From positions 1 to 20,903 of the forward strand of contig DATHSN010000269.1 in assembly GCA_035464115.1 (NCBI GenBank): 20,903 nt of DNA. Direction: 5' to 3'. This document shows, in pieces, positions 14,051-20,903 of this stretch. Below the pieces are notes generated by a model that worked only from the letters and a program-made list of their open reading frames with translations, did no database searches and had not been told where the DNA came from. Every line of letters begins with the position of its first letter. Position 1 is the first letter of the stretch. The position numbers and the translations under genes were made by a program. This DNA is from DATHSN01 sp035464115. Its GTDB lineage: Bacteria; Actinomycetota; Acidimicrobiia; Acidimicrobiales; SKKL01.

Positions 14051-14056
14051 TAGGTT
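14051..14056 (+). promoter_or_regulatory. -10 box of the septum-formation-domain gene
   Basis: TAGGTT in the context GGGTAGGTT, 24 nt before GTG 14081. The same GGTAGGTT occurs at 15856-15863 before the CBM48-like gene. This would give a leader of roughly 17-30 nt. Confidence 0.45.
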
Positions 14057-14080
14057 CCCGATCCGTCCCGCCGACCACTC

Positions 14081-14722
14081 GTGGGTGTCCCCGTGTCCGA
14101 CCCGCTCCCCCCGCCCGACGACGCCTCTGCCGACACGCGTCGCGACCGCCGCGCCCAACGTCGTCGCCGACGCCGCGTGCTGGGGGCCGTCGTGGTCGTC
14201 GTCGTGCTGGTCGCGGGTGCGGCCGCCGCCGTGGTGCTCCTCACCGGCGACGGCGACGGCGACACCGCTGCGCCCACCACCGAGCCCGCGCCCACCACCG
14301 ACACCACCGCCGAGAGCACGACGACGACCACCACCACCCCGCCGACGACCGTCCCCGACGACACCGTCTCGGTGTTCGACCTGGCGGTGGGCGACTGCTT
14401 CGACGAGCCCACCGCCGACGACCTGGTGATCCGGGTCCCCGAGGCCGCCTGCGACGAGCCGCACGACCACGAGGTGTTCCACATCGAGTCGCTGCCCGAT
14501 GGCGACGCCCCCGCCGACGACGAGATCGCCGAGGCCGCCCGGCAGGCCTGCCTCGAGCCCTTCGCCACCTTCGTGGGCCTGCCCTGGATCGAGTCGTCGC
14601 TCGACTACCGCTGGCTGGCCCCCACCGAGGCGTCGTGGGCCGACGGCGACCGCGAGGTCGTCTGCTTCGTGTCCGATCCGGCCGGTCCGGTCGCCGGCAC
14701 CCTCGCCGGCGCGGCGCGCTAG
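14081..14722 (+). CDS. Membrane-anchored septum-formation-domain protein
   Basis: A 213-residue protein from GTG 14081; GTG 14093 (MSDPLPPP...) is an equally good start. A basic stretch (RRDRRAQRRRRRR) precedes one transmembrane helix (about 33-55, LGAVVVVVVLVAGAAAAVVLL). A Thr-rich linker ending PPTTVPDD and an extracytoplasmic domain of about 115 residues follow. The domain shows the pattern VGDCFDEP ... VPEAACDEPHDHEVF ... ACLEPFATFVG ... LAPTEASWADGDREVVCFV, with four cysteines that could form two disulfides. This matches the actinobacterial 'septum formation' domain family (Pfam Septum_form), whose biochemical role is unclear. Topology is N-in, domain outside. Confidence 0.78.
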   Translation: MGVPVSDPLPPPDDASADTRRDRRAQRRRRRRVLGAVVVVVVLVAGAAAAVVLLTGDGDGDTAAPTTEPAPTTDTTAESTTTTTTTPPTTVPDDTVSVFDLAVGDCFDEPTADDLVIRVPEAACDEPHDHEVFHIESLPDGDAPADDEIAEAARQACLEPFATFVGLPWIESSLDYRWLAPTEASWADGDREVVCFVSDPAGPVAGTLAGAAR

Positions 14723-14741
14723 CGACCGCCCGAGGGCGAGC

Positions 14742-15803
14742 TCAGGGTGACGGGGCGAGCGGAGCCACGTCGATGCGCCAGAGCGTGCCGCCGTCGGCGC
14801 CGCTCGTCACCCACACCCGGTCGCCGTCGACCTCGACCTCGCGGGGACGGTCCACCGCCACGTCGACCACGGTGGCGCCGTCCCCATCGGCCGGGAGGGC
14901 CACCCGGGTGACCGTGGCGCTCTCGGGGCGCACGATCCACAGCTCGTGACCGTCGTCGGTCCGGCGGAGGGCGACGTCGTCGACGGCACCGGGGCCCAGG
15001 TCGATCGGGGCCACCGTGTCGAGGGTCGCGGCGTCGACCCCCACCAGCGTGGCCGGCCCCCCGTCGTCGGGCGGGGCGGTGACGGCCCACACCACGCCGT
15101 CGGCCACCACGAGACCGCTCGTCGGCTCGGGCAGCTCGACCTCGCCGGTGGGCACCAGCGAGGTCACGTCCAAGCGGAACAGCGTGCGGCCGGCGGTGGC
15201 CCACGCCGCCCCGTCGCCCAGGGCGAACCGGAACGTCACCCCGTCCTCCACCGGCAGCGAGAGGACCTCGCCGGTGGCGACGTCGACGCGCTGGATCACG
15301 CTGGAGGTGGCGCCACCCCCACCGGGCACGGGGAGGCGGGCCACGGTGATCCAGACCGCGCCCTCACCGACCGCCACCACGCCCCCCGGGGCGTCGAGGG
15401 GCACGGTGTCGAGCACGTCGCCGCTGTCGGGGTCGAGGCGGAGCAGGCCGTCGGTGCCCACGAGCCAGCGGGCGCCCTCGCCCGCCACCGACCGCTCCAG
15501 CCGGCCGAGCCCGCCGATGACCCGGGCCTCGCCGACCTCGCCGGTGTCGGGGTCGACCACGGTGCGGGTGAGCGCCTGGAGGTTGGTGACCCGCACCTCG
15601 CCGTCGACCACGGCGAGGCCCTGCGCGCCGGACACGCGGGCCACGGCCACCACCGTGGACCCGTCGGCGGCCTCACGGGGGTCGGCGAAGCGGGGCCGGT
15701 CGTCGGGGGTGCCGGACACGACCAGCGCCACCGTGCCGACCGCGGCGAGGGCGAGGAGCACGAGCGCCAGCAGGCGCCGGGTGCGCGGTGAGCGGGGGAG
15801 CAC
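14742..15803 (-). CDS. Membrane-anchored or secreted beta-propeller protein
   Basis: A 353-residue protein from GTG 15803. A basic N-terminus and one hydrophobic helix (about 10-30, LLALVLLALAAVGTVALVV) export or anchor it. The rest is a run of blades of about 40 residues with recurring 'VDxxTGEV...V...G.VWV/ITxxxx..LxRxD' elements (VVDPDTGEVGEARVIGG, LLRLDPDSGDVLDTVPL, VIQRVDVATGEVLSLPV, LFRLDVTSLVPTGEVEL, LVGVDAATLDTVAPIDL, LWRIDVAPL). That is the pattern of YVTN/PQQ-like or NHL-like propellers. There are no catalytic motifs, and the role may be ligand or partner binding. It converges with the septum-domain gene (20 bp apart). Confidence 0.7.
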   Translation of the reverse strand: MLPRSPRTRRLLALVLLALAAVGTVALVVSGTPDDRPRFADPREAADGSTVVAVARVSGAQGLAVVDGEVRVTNLQALTRTVVDPDTGEVGEARVIGGLGRLERSVAGEGARWLVGTDGLLRLDPDSGDVLDTVPLDAPGGVVAVGEGAVWITVARLPVPGGGGATSSVIQRVDVATGEVLSLPVEDGVTFRFALGDGAAWATAGRTLFRLDVTSLVPTGEVELPEPTSGLVVADGVVWAVTAPPDDGGPATLVGVDAATLDTVAPIDLGPGAVDDVALRRTDDGHELWIVRPESATVTRVALPADGDGATVVDVAVDRPREVEVDGDRVWVTSGADGGTLWRIDVAPLAPSP

Positions 15804-15809
15804 GGCGAC

Positions 15810-15815
15810 ACGGTA
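15810..15815 (-). promoter_or_regulatory. -10 box of the beta-propeller gene (leaderless)
   Basis: Minus-strand TACCGT stands exactly 6 nt before GTG 15803. Confidence 0.6.
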
Positions 15816-15857
15816 CGGCGACGCCCCGGGCGTCCGGACATCGCGATCCGCCGGCGG

Positions 15858-15863
15858 TAGGTT
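15858..15863 (+). promoter_or_regulatory. -10 box of the CBM48-like gene
   Basis: TAGGTT, with a leader of about 25 nt that carries GAGGAG (15883-15888) 7 nt before GTG 15896. This gene is therefore leadered, unlike its divergent neighbour. Confidence 0.5.
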
Positions 15864-15895
15864 GAGCGCGGCACCGCCGGCCGAGGAGACACGAC

Positions 15896-16198
15896 GTGGT
15901 CCGCACTCGCTTCGTCCACTCCCGCAACGAGGTCGAGCTCACGTTCCTGCTCGACCGCCCCGACGTCGCCCGGGCCGAGGTCCTCGTCGACCTGCTCGGG
16001 TGGGCGGCGGTGCCGCTGCGGCGCTACCCCCGCGGCCAGGGCCCGTGGCGGGCCACGGTGCGCGTCCCGGCGGCCGCCGAGGTGCAGTTCCGCTACGCGG
16101 TGGGCCCCGACCAGTGGGTCGACGACCCCGACGCCGACGAGCACCGCCCGAACCCGTTCGGCTCGACCAACGACGTGGTGCGCCTGCCCGCAGCCTGA
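15896..16198 (+). CDS. Free-standing CBM48/isoamylase-N-like protein
   Basis: A 100-residue soluble protein with no signal peptide. The pattern ELTFLLDRPDVARAEVLVDLLGW ... WRATVRVPAAAEVQFRYAVGPDQWVDDPDADEHRPNPFGSTNDVV matches the immunoglobulin-like CBM48/AMPK-beta glycogen-binding fold. In that fold the WxDDPxA...N.FG.xNxVV ending is diagnostic. Such modules usually sit in front of branching or debranching enzymes; here the domain is the whole protein. It may bind glycogen or act as a subunit of an enzyme encoded elsewhere. GAGGAG gives a strong ribosome-binding site for GTG 15896. It converges with the M20 gene (34 bp apart). Confidence 0.75.
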   Translation: MVRTRFVHSRNEVELTFLLDRPDVARAEVLVDLLGWAAVPLRRYPRGQGPWRATVRVPAAAEVQFRYAVGPDQWVDDPDADEHRPNPFGSTNDVVRLPAA

Positions 16199-16232
16199 GC
16201 CGCCCTGCCCCGCCCCGCCCCCGGGCCGGGCG

Positions 16233-17438
16233 TCAGGCGAGCGGACGCTCGAGCAGGTCGAGGGCCATCGCGGTGTGCAGCGCCACCCCGGCGGCCATGG
16301 CCGGCTCGTCGAGCCGCATGAGGTTCGAGTGGCAGGCCGGCGCCTGGCGGGGATCGGCGATCTCGGGCGGGCAGACGCCGAGGAAGGCCATGGCGCCCGG
16401 CACCTGCTGGAGCACGTAGGACCAGTCCTCGGCGCCCATCACCGGTGCCGGCGACTCGACGACGCGGTCGGCGCCGAGCAGCCCGCTGGCCACCTCGAGC
16501 ACCCGGTGGGCGGCGGCGGCGTGGTTCACGGTGACGGGGTAGCCCCGGCGGACGTGGACCTCGGCCTCGAGCCCGTGGGCCTCGGCGATCGTGGTGGCGA
16601 GCCGGGTGACGCCGCGGTCGACGGCGTCGCGGGTGCGCTCGGAGACCGACCGGATGGTGCCCGCCATCTCGGCCGAGGCGGGGATGACGTTGACGGTGGT
16701 GCCGGCCGTGATCTTGGTGATGGTGACGATGGCCGGGTTGAAGGCGTCGATCTGGCGGGTGACGAAGGTCGAGATGGCGCTGACGATCTCGCACGCCACG
16801 GGGATCGGGTCGGCGGCGAAGTGGGGGGTGGAGGCGTGGCCGCCCCGCCCCCGCACGGTGATGAACAGCTCGTCGGACGACGCCATGAGCGGGCCCGGCT
16901 TGGTGGTGATCCACCCCGACGGCAGGTTGGGCGTGATGTGCATGGCGAACGCGGCGTCGACCCCGTCGAGCACGCCCTCGTCGATCATCACCTTGGCGCC
17001 GCCGAAGCCCTCCTCGCCGGGCTGGAACATGAACCGCACGGTGCCGGCGATCTGGTCGCGGCGGGCGGCGAGCAGGCGGGCGGCGCCGACCAGCATCGAC
17101 ACGTGGGCGTCGTGGCCGCAGGCGTGCATGGCCCCGGCCACCTCGCTGGCGAAGTCGACGCCGGTGTCCTCGGGCATGGGCAGGGCGTCCATGTCGCCGC
17201 GCAGGAGCACCGTGGGCCCGTCGCCGGCGCCGCCCCGCAGGTCGGCCACCACCGAGGTGGTGGCGGTGCCGGTGCGCACGTCGAGGCCGAGGCCGTCGAG
17301 GGCCTCGCGGATGGTGGCCTGGGTGACGGGCAGATCGAGACCGAGCTCGGGCCGGCGGTGGATCCGCCGCCGGAGGGCGACCACCTCGTCGAGCAGGTCA
17401 CCCGCCTCGTCGAGCAGCGCGTCTCCGAGCAGTGTCAC
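16233..17438 (-). CDS. M20-family metallo-amidohydrolase (hippurate/N-acyl-amino-acid hydrolase type)
   Basis: A 401-residue protein of normal family length, cytoplasmic (no signal peptide). Motifs in order: LRRRIHRRPELGLDLPVTQATI near the N-terminus, RGDMDALPMPE, metal ligands HACGHDAHV, QPGEEGFGGA (catalytic Glu and ligand), MHITPNLPSG, the dimerisation-domain GRGGHASTPHFAADPI, and MGAEDWSYV. The last His is in ACHSNLM. This is the M20D subfamily that removes acyl groups from amino acids (hippuricase, aminoacylase, IAA-amino-acid hydrolase-like). The exact substrate cannot be read from sequence. GTG 17438 has GGGAGG 5 nt upstream, and a plausible -35/-10 promoter lies at 17497-17468. Confidence 0.88.
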   Translation of the reverse strand: MTLLGDALLDEAGDLLDEVVALRRRIHRRPELGLDLPVTQATIREALDGLGLDVRTGTATTSVVADLRGGAGDGPTVLLRGDMDALPMPEDTGVDFASEVAGAMHACGHDAHVSMLVGAARLLAARRDQIAGTVRFMFQPGEEGFGGAKVMIDEGVLDGVDAAFAMHITPNLPSGWITTKPGPLMASSDELFITVRGRGGHASTPHFAADPIPVACEIVSAISTFVTRQIDAFNPAIVTITKITAGTTVNVIPASAEMAGTIRSVSERTRDAVDRGVTRLATTIAEAHGLEAEVHVRRGYPVTVNHAAAAHRVLEVASGLLGADRVVESPAPVMGAEDWSYVLQQVPGAMAFLGVCPPEIADPRQAPACHSNLMRLDEPAMAAGVALHTAMALDLLERPLA

Positions 17439-17467
17439 CGTTGCCTCCCGGGTCGTGGGTCGCCGGC

Positions 17468-17497
17468 ACCGTACCGCCCGCCCGTGACGGCCGTCAT
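17468..17497 (-). promoter_or_regulatory. Promoter of the M20 amidohydrolase gene
   Basis: Minus-strand ATGACG (17497-17492) and TACGGT (17473-17468) are separated by 18 bp. Transcription would start near 17461, giving a leader of about 23 nt that contains GGGAGG. A 12-bp palindrome TGACGGCCGTCA (17485-17496) covers the -35 and spacer and could be an operator. Confidence 0.45.
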
Positions 17498-17642
17498 GGT
17501 CACCGTTGGATCACCCGACGCTGACCGGTCGACGGCCGCGTCCCCCGCCGGGGGGAGGGGACGGCCATCCCGCTCCACCGGAGGGACGAGCCCACGACCA
17601 CTCCAGGGCCGGACGACCGGACGGGGGCCCATCCGTACCGTC

Positions 17643-17669
17643 GCAGGTAGATCCCGACACCCCACCTGC
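17643..17669 (+). other. Short inverted repeat in front of the MacB-type ATPase gene
   Basis: GCAGGT (17643-17648) and ACCTGC (17664-17669) flank 15 nt and end 10 nt before ATG 17680. It includes a possible -10 TAGATC (17648-17653). Hairpin or operator function is speculative. Nothing gene-like is seen in the rest of 17439-17679. Confidence 0.3.
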
Positions 17670-17679
17670 GAGGCCCGCC

Positions 17680-18444
17680 ATGACCGTCACCGCTCCGCTC
17701 GCCGCCACTCCCGCCACCGGCACCGTCGCGGCCCGCACCGTCGCCGCCACCAAGCGCTACGGCACCGGCGACACCGCCGTCATCGCCCTCGACGCGGTGA
17801 CCGTCGACTTCCCCGCCGGGGCGTTCACCGCGGTGATGGGCCCCTCGGGCTCGGGCAAGTCGACGCTCATGCACGCCGTCGCCGGGCTCGACACCCTCAC
17901 CTCGGGCGAGGTCCACATCGGCGACGTCGAGCTCAGCTCGCTGTCGGAGCGCAAGCTCACCCGCCTGCGCCGGGACCGCATCGGGTTCGTCTTCCAGGCC
18001 TTCAACCTGGTGCCGACGCTCACCGCGCTCGAGAACATCACCCTGCCGATGAGCCTCGCCGGCCGCGAGCCCGACCGCGAGTGGCTCGACACCGTCGTCA
18101 CCACCGTGGGCCTCGCCAACCGGCTGCACCACCGCCCGAGCGAGCTCTCCGGTGGCCAGCAACAGCGCGTCGCCGTCGCCCGGGCCCTCGCCGCCCGGCC
18201 CGACATCATCTTCGCCGACGAGCCCACCGGGAACCTCGACAGCCGCACCGGCGCCGAGATCCTCGACTTCATGCGGCGGGCGGTGCGCGAGCTCGGCCAG
18301 ACCGTCGTGATGGTCACCCACGACCCGGTGGCCGCCTCCTACGCCCACCGGGTGCTGTTCCTCGCCGACGGGCGGATCGTCGACACCCTCGACGCCCCGA
18401 CCCCCGACTCCGTCATCGACCGCATGAAGAACTTCGGAGCGTGA
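17680..18444 (+). CDS. MacB/LolD-type ABC transporter ATP-binding protein
   Basis: A 254-residue ATPase starting at ATG 17680. Visible are Walker A GPSGSGKST (54-62), Q-loop FVFQAFNLVPTLTALENITLP, signature LSGGQQQR, Walker B IIFADEPTGNLDS and the H-switch VMVTHDP. The 'NLVPTLTALENI' and 'DEPTGNLDS' wording is typical of the MacB/LolD/FtsE group. These act mechanically on periplasmic or surface substrates through a FtsX-fold permease rather than by moving solute through a channel. The permease gene starts 5 bp after this stop. The frame runs back to 17506, but that region looks like intergenic DNA. The first 15 or so residues are Thr/Ala-rich. Confidence 0.92.
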   Translation: MTVTAPLAATPATGTVAARTVAATKRYGTGDTAVIALDAVTVDFPAGAFTAVMGPSGSGKSTLMHAVAGLDTLTSGEVHIGDVELSSLSERKLTRLRRDRIGFVFQAFNLVPTLTALENITLPMSLAGREPDREWLDTVVTTVGLANRLHHRPSELSGGQQQRVAVARALAARPDIIFADEPTGNLDSRTGAEILDFMRRAVRELGQTVVMVTHDPVAASYAHRVLFLADGRIVDTLDAPTPDSVIDRMKNFGA

Positions 18445-18448
18445 CGAC

Positions 18449-20903
18449 ATGATCCGCACCACCTTGCGCGGCCTCGTGGCCCACAAGCTGCGCCTGCTCA
18501 CCACCGCCCTCGCGGTGATGCTCGGCGTGGCCTTCATGGCCGGCACGCTCGTGCTGACCGACACCCTCGGCCAGAGCTTCGACGAGCTCGTCGCCGACGT
18601 GAACGACGGCGTCGACGCCCAGGTCCGCGGCACCGCGACCTTCGGCGAGGGCGGCGCCGCCGTCCGCGACCGCCTCGACGCCGACCTGCTCGACACCGTG
18701 ATCGCCGCCGACGGCGTGGCCGCCGCGGCCGGCAGCATCGAGGGCTTCGCCCAGATCGTCGCCGACGACGGCACCATCCTGAACGGCTCGGGCATGGGCG
18801 CCCCGTCGCTCGGCGTGCTCTGGACCGACATCGACGAGCTGAACCCGCTCACCCTCGTCGAGGGCACCGGCCCCGCGACCGACGACGAGGTCGTCATCGA
18901 CCGCGCCAGCGCGAACGAGCTCGGCGTCAGCACCGGTGACACCATCACGGTCAACGCCCTGGGCGGAGCCCGCGAGCACACGGTGAGCGGCATCGCCACG
19001 TTCGGCGACGCCGACAGCCCGCTCGGCGCCAGCATCGTCGCGTTCACCGAGGCGGCCGGGCAGGCCGCCCTCGCCGCCGAGGGCGCCTACGACGGCATCT
19101 CGGTCGTCGCCGCCGACGGTGTGAGCGAGGACGAGCTCGTCGCCTCGCTCGACGCCGCGCTCGCCGCCGAGCGTCGCATCGAGGTCATCACCGGCACCGA
19201 GCTGGTGGCCGAGAACCAGGACGCCGTCGCCCAGAACATCGGGTTCTTCAACACCTTCCTGCTGACCTTCGCCGTGGTCGCCCTGGCCGTCGGCGCGTTC
19301 ATCATCTTCAACACGTTCTCGATCATCGTCGCCCAGCGCAGCCGCGAGCTCGCCGTGCTGCGGGCCATCGGGGCGTCCCGCCGCCAGGTCATGGCGTCGG
19401 TCGTGATCGAGGCCGTCGTCGTCGGTGTGGTCGCCTCCGCGGTGGGGCTGGTGCTGGGCATCGGCGTCGCCAACGGCCTCACCACGGTGCTCGACAGCCT
19501 CGGCTTCGACCTGCCCGCCCAGTCGCTCGTGATCGAGGCCGGATCGATGGTCACCGCCCTGGTGATCGGCGCCGTCATCACCGTCGCCTCGGCCGTGGTC
19601 CCCGCCCGCCGGGCGTCGAGGATCCCGCCGGTGGCCGCCATGCGCGACGTCGCCATCGACACCTCGGCCGGCTCGCACCTGCGGATCGGCACCGGTCTGC
19701 TCGTCGCCGCCGCGGGCGCCCTCGCCCTCACCAGCGGGCTGGCCGGCGCGACGGACCAGCCGGTCGCGCTCGTCGGGCTCGGCGCCGCCTTGATCTTCCT
19801 CGGCGTCGCCACCCTCGGCCCGGTCATCGCCCGTCCCCTCAGCCGGGTCCTCGGCTGGCCGGCCGCCCGCCTGCACGGCGTGCCCGGCACCATCGCCCGG
19901 GAGAACGCGGCCCGCAGCCCCAAGCGCACCGCCGCCACCGCGTCGGCGCTGATGATCGGCGTGGGCCTGGTCGGGTTCATCACGGTCATGGCGTCGTCGA
20001 TCCGGGCATCGATCGACGAGGTCGTCGGCGGAGCCATCGACGCCGAGTACGTCGTCAGCTCCGACTCGCTCGGCTTCGGTGGGATCGACCCGGCGCTCGC
20101 CGGCCTCCTCGCCGAGCTCCCCGAGGTCGCCGCGGTGACCGGCGTCGGCGTCGACACCGTCGAGGTCGACGGCACGGTGATGGGCATCGCCGGGGTCGAC
20201 GGCCCCGCCGCCGAGGCCACCCTCGACCTCGACGTCACCGCCGGGTCGCTCGCCGACCTCGGGCCCACCGGCATCGCCGTCGCCGACCAGATGGCCGACG
20301 AGCGGGGCTGGGGCGCCGGCGACATCGTCTCGCTCCGGTTCCCGGACGGCACGATCCACCCCTTCGAGGTGAGCGCCACCTTCGACAACGACTCGCTCGG
20401 CGACGTGTTCATCGGGCGTGACGCCCTCGAGTCCCGGGGCCTCGCCCCCTACGACATCCAGGTGCTCGTGTCGCTCGCCGACGGCGTCGACCTCGATCCC
20501 GCCCGCACCGCCATCGAGTCGGTGACCGCCGGGTTCCCGAACGCCGAGGTGCAGACCGCCCAGGAGTTCGCCGACGCCCAGGCCGCCACGCTCGACCCGC
20601 TGTTCGGGCTCGTCTACGCCCTGCTCGCCCTGGCCGTCATCATCGCCCTGCTCGGCATCGCCAACACCTTGGCCCTGTCGATCTTCGAGCGGACCCGGGA
20701 GCTGGGGCTCCTCCGGGCGGTGGGCATGTCCCGCAGCCAGCTCCGCCACGCGGTGCGCTACGAGTCGGTGATCATCGCCCTGCTCGGCACCGGCCTCGGC
20801 CTGGTCATCGGCGTGGGCTTCGGCGCCGCCGTCATGCGGGCCATGTCCGAGGAAGGGGTGTCGGACCTGGTGGTCCCCGCCGGGCCGTTCGCGGTGATCA
20901 CCG
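18449..20903 (+). CDS. MacB/FtsX-type ABC permease (partial, C-terminus off the right edge)
   Basis: An open frame of 818 codons from ATG 18449 with no stop before the window ends. TM1 is near residues 15-37 (LRLLTTALAVMLGVAFMAGTLVLTDTLG). A large extracytoplasmic domain (about 40-260) follows. Then come FtsX helices with the core motif FSIIVAQRSRELAVLRAIGASRRQV (about 285-320), more helices, and the MRDV coupling region. A second TM (about 500) starts with ENAARSPKRTAATASALMIGVG. A second extracytoplasmic domain and a second FtsX core (LSIFERTRELGLLRAVGMSRSQLRHAV) complete the visible part. The duplicated FtsX layout, about 850 residues when whole, is usual in actinobacterial predicted lipoprotein/surface-substrate transporters. 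Substrate unknown. Only about 30-40 residues appear to be missing. Confidence 0.9.
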   Translation, partial: MIRTTLRGLVAHKLRLLTTALAVMLGVAFMAGTLVLTDTLGQSFDELVADVNDGVDAQVRGTATFGEGGAAVRDRLDADLLDTVIAADGVAAAAGSIEGFAQIVADDGTILNGSGMGAPSLGVLWTDIDELNPLTLVEGTGPATDDEVVIDRASANELGVSTGDTITVNALGGAREHTVSGIATFGDADSPLGASIVAFTEAAGQAALAAEGAYDGISVVAADGVSEDELVASLDAALAAERRIEVITGTELVAENQDAVAQNIGFFNTFLLTFAVVALAVGAFIIFNTFSIIVAQRSRELAVLRAIGASRRQVMASVVIEAVVVGVVASAVGLVLGIGVANGLTTVLDSLGFDLPAQSLVIEAGSMVTALVIGAVITVASAVVPARRASRIPPVAAMRDVAIDTSAGSHLRIGTGLLVAAAGALALTSGLAGATDQPVALVGLGAALIFLGVATLGPVIARPLSRVLGWPAARLHGVPGTIARENAARSPKRTAATASALMIGVGLVGFITVMASSIRASIDEVVGGAIDAEYVVSSDSLGFGGIDPALAGLLAELPEVAAVTGVGVDTVEVDGTVMGIAGVDGPAAEATLDLDVTAGSLADLGPTGIAVADQMADERGWGAGDIVSLRFPDGTIHPFEVSATFDNDSLGDVFIGRDALESRGLAPYDIQVLVSLADGVDLDPARTAIESVTAGFPNAEVQTAQEFADAQAATLDPLFGLVYALLALAVIIALLGIANTLALSIFERTRELGLLRAVGMSRSQLRHAVRYESVIIALLGTGLGLVIGVGFGAAVMRAMSEEGVSDLVVPAGPFAVIT

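Noticed and set aside
16199..16232. GC-rich gap between the CBM48-like and M20 genes as a bidirectional terminator
   Set aside because: Only a 5-bp stem (CGCCC/GGGCG) can be drawn, which is too weak to call.
17485..17496. 12-bp palindrome TGACGGCCGTCA as a definite repressor operator
   Set aside because: It overlaps a plausible -35, but no regulator gene is near and GC-rich 12-mers of this sort arise easily. It is noted only within the promoter entry.
18413..20749. Long minus-strand open frame (778 codons) opposite the MacB-type permease
   Set aside because: It is rich in Gly/Asp/Glu/His with no fold. It is the antisense shadow of a clear FtsX-type permease in GC-rich DNA, where stop codons are rare.
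1..20903. tRNA, rRNA, riboswitch or mobile-element genes
   Set aside because: No GTTCRANNC-type T-loop context, rRNA-like sequence, transposase motif or target-site duplication was seen. Absence by eye is not proof for short RNAs.

Overview
The window is very GC-rich (roughly 70% or more by eye). It has GTG starts, overlapping ATGA/GTGA gene junctions, threonine/proline linkers of the TTVPPTTVP kind and a typical actinobacterial gene set. I read it as chromosomal DNA of a high-GC actinomycete, most likely class Acidimicrobiia (Iamia/Ilumatobacter-like). That placement rests on style and gene content, not on a search. I see no tRNA, rRNA, CRISPR array, insertion sequence or phage gene.

Layout. 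(1) 1-1154, minus: the head of a phosphonate C-P lyase operon, with phnF (GntR/UTRA repressor) and the start of phnG running off the left edge. A perfect 16-bp palindrome in front of phnF is the likely operator. (2) 1202-4723, minus: a YczE-type membrane protein, a GNAT acetyltransferase fused to an inositol-monophosphatase-like domain, and a divergent LeuC-type hydro-lyase with no LeuD partner in view. (3) 4833-6988, plus: a two-gene ABC-2 exporter (ATPase plus NatB/YhaP-like permease) ending at a hairpin. (4) 7040-11642, plus: a two-component system (OmpR-class regulator and HAMP histidine kinase) embedded among three genes that share one unusual promoter architecture. These genes encode a membrane-anchored protein ending in 28 aspartates, a phosphotransferase-fold protein and a secreted DSPDSP-repeat protein. 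(5) 11706-14722: two convergent Thr/Pro-linker lipoproteins (GH3 NagZ-like and LpqC-like esterase), then a septum-formation-domain protein. (6) 14742-17438: an anchored beta-propeller protein, a free-standing CBM48-like protein and an M20 amidohydrolase. (7) 17680-20903, plus: a MacB/FtsX-type ABC transporter whose permease runs off the right edge.

The most interesting signal is region 4. Three promoters, at about 7040, 9720 and 11004, each carry an inverted ATGAGA-N4-TCTCAY element. Each follows with hexamers repeated at 11-bp intervals, then exactly 16 bp, then a CANNNT -10 box, then a GTG 6-7 bp further on. This looks like a dedicated operator of the response regulator encoded in the middle of the cluster, so the region is probably a self-contained regulon making strongly acidic extracytoplasmic proteins. 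A second general pattern is leaderless transcription: several genes on both strands have TANNNT followed 6 bp later by their GTG start.

Limits: starts are inferred from domains and promoter spacing, and family names come from motif recognition without database searches.
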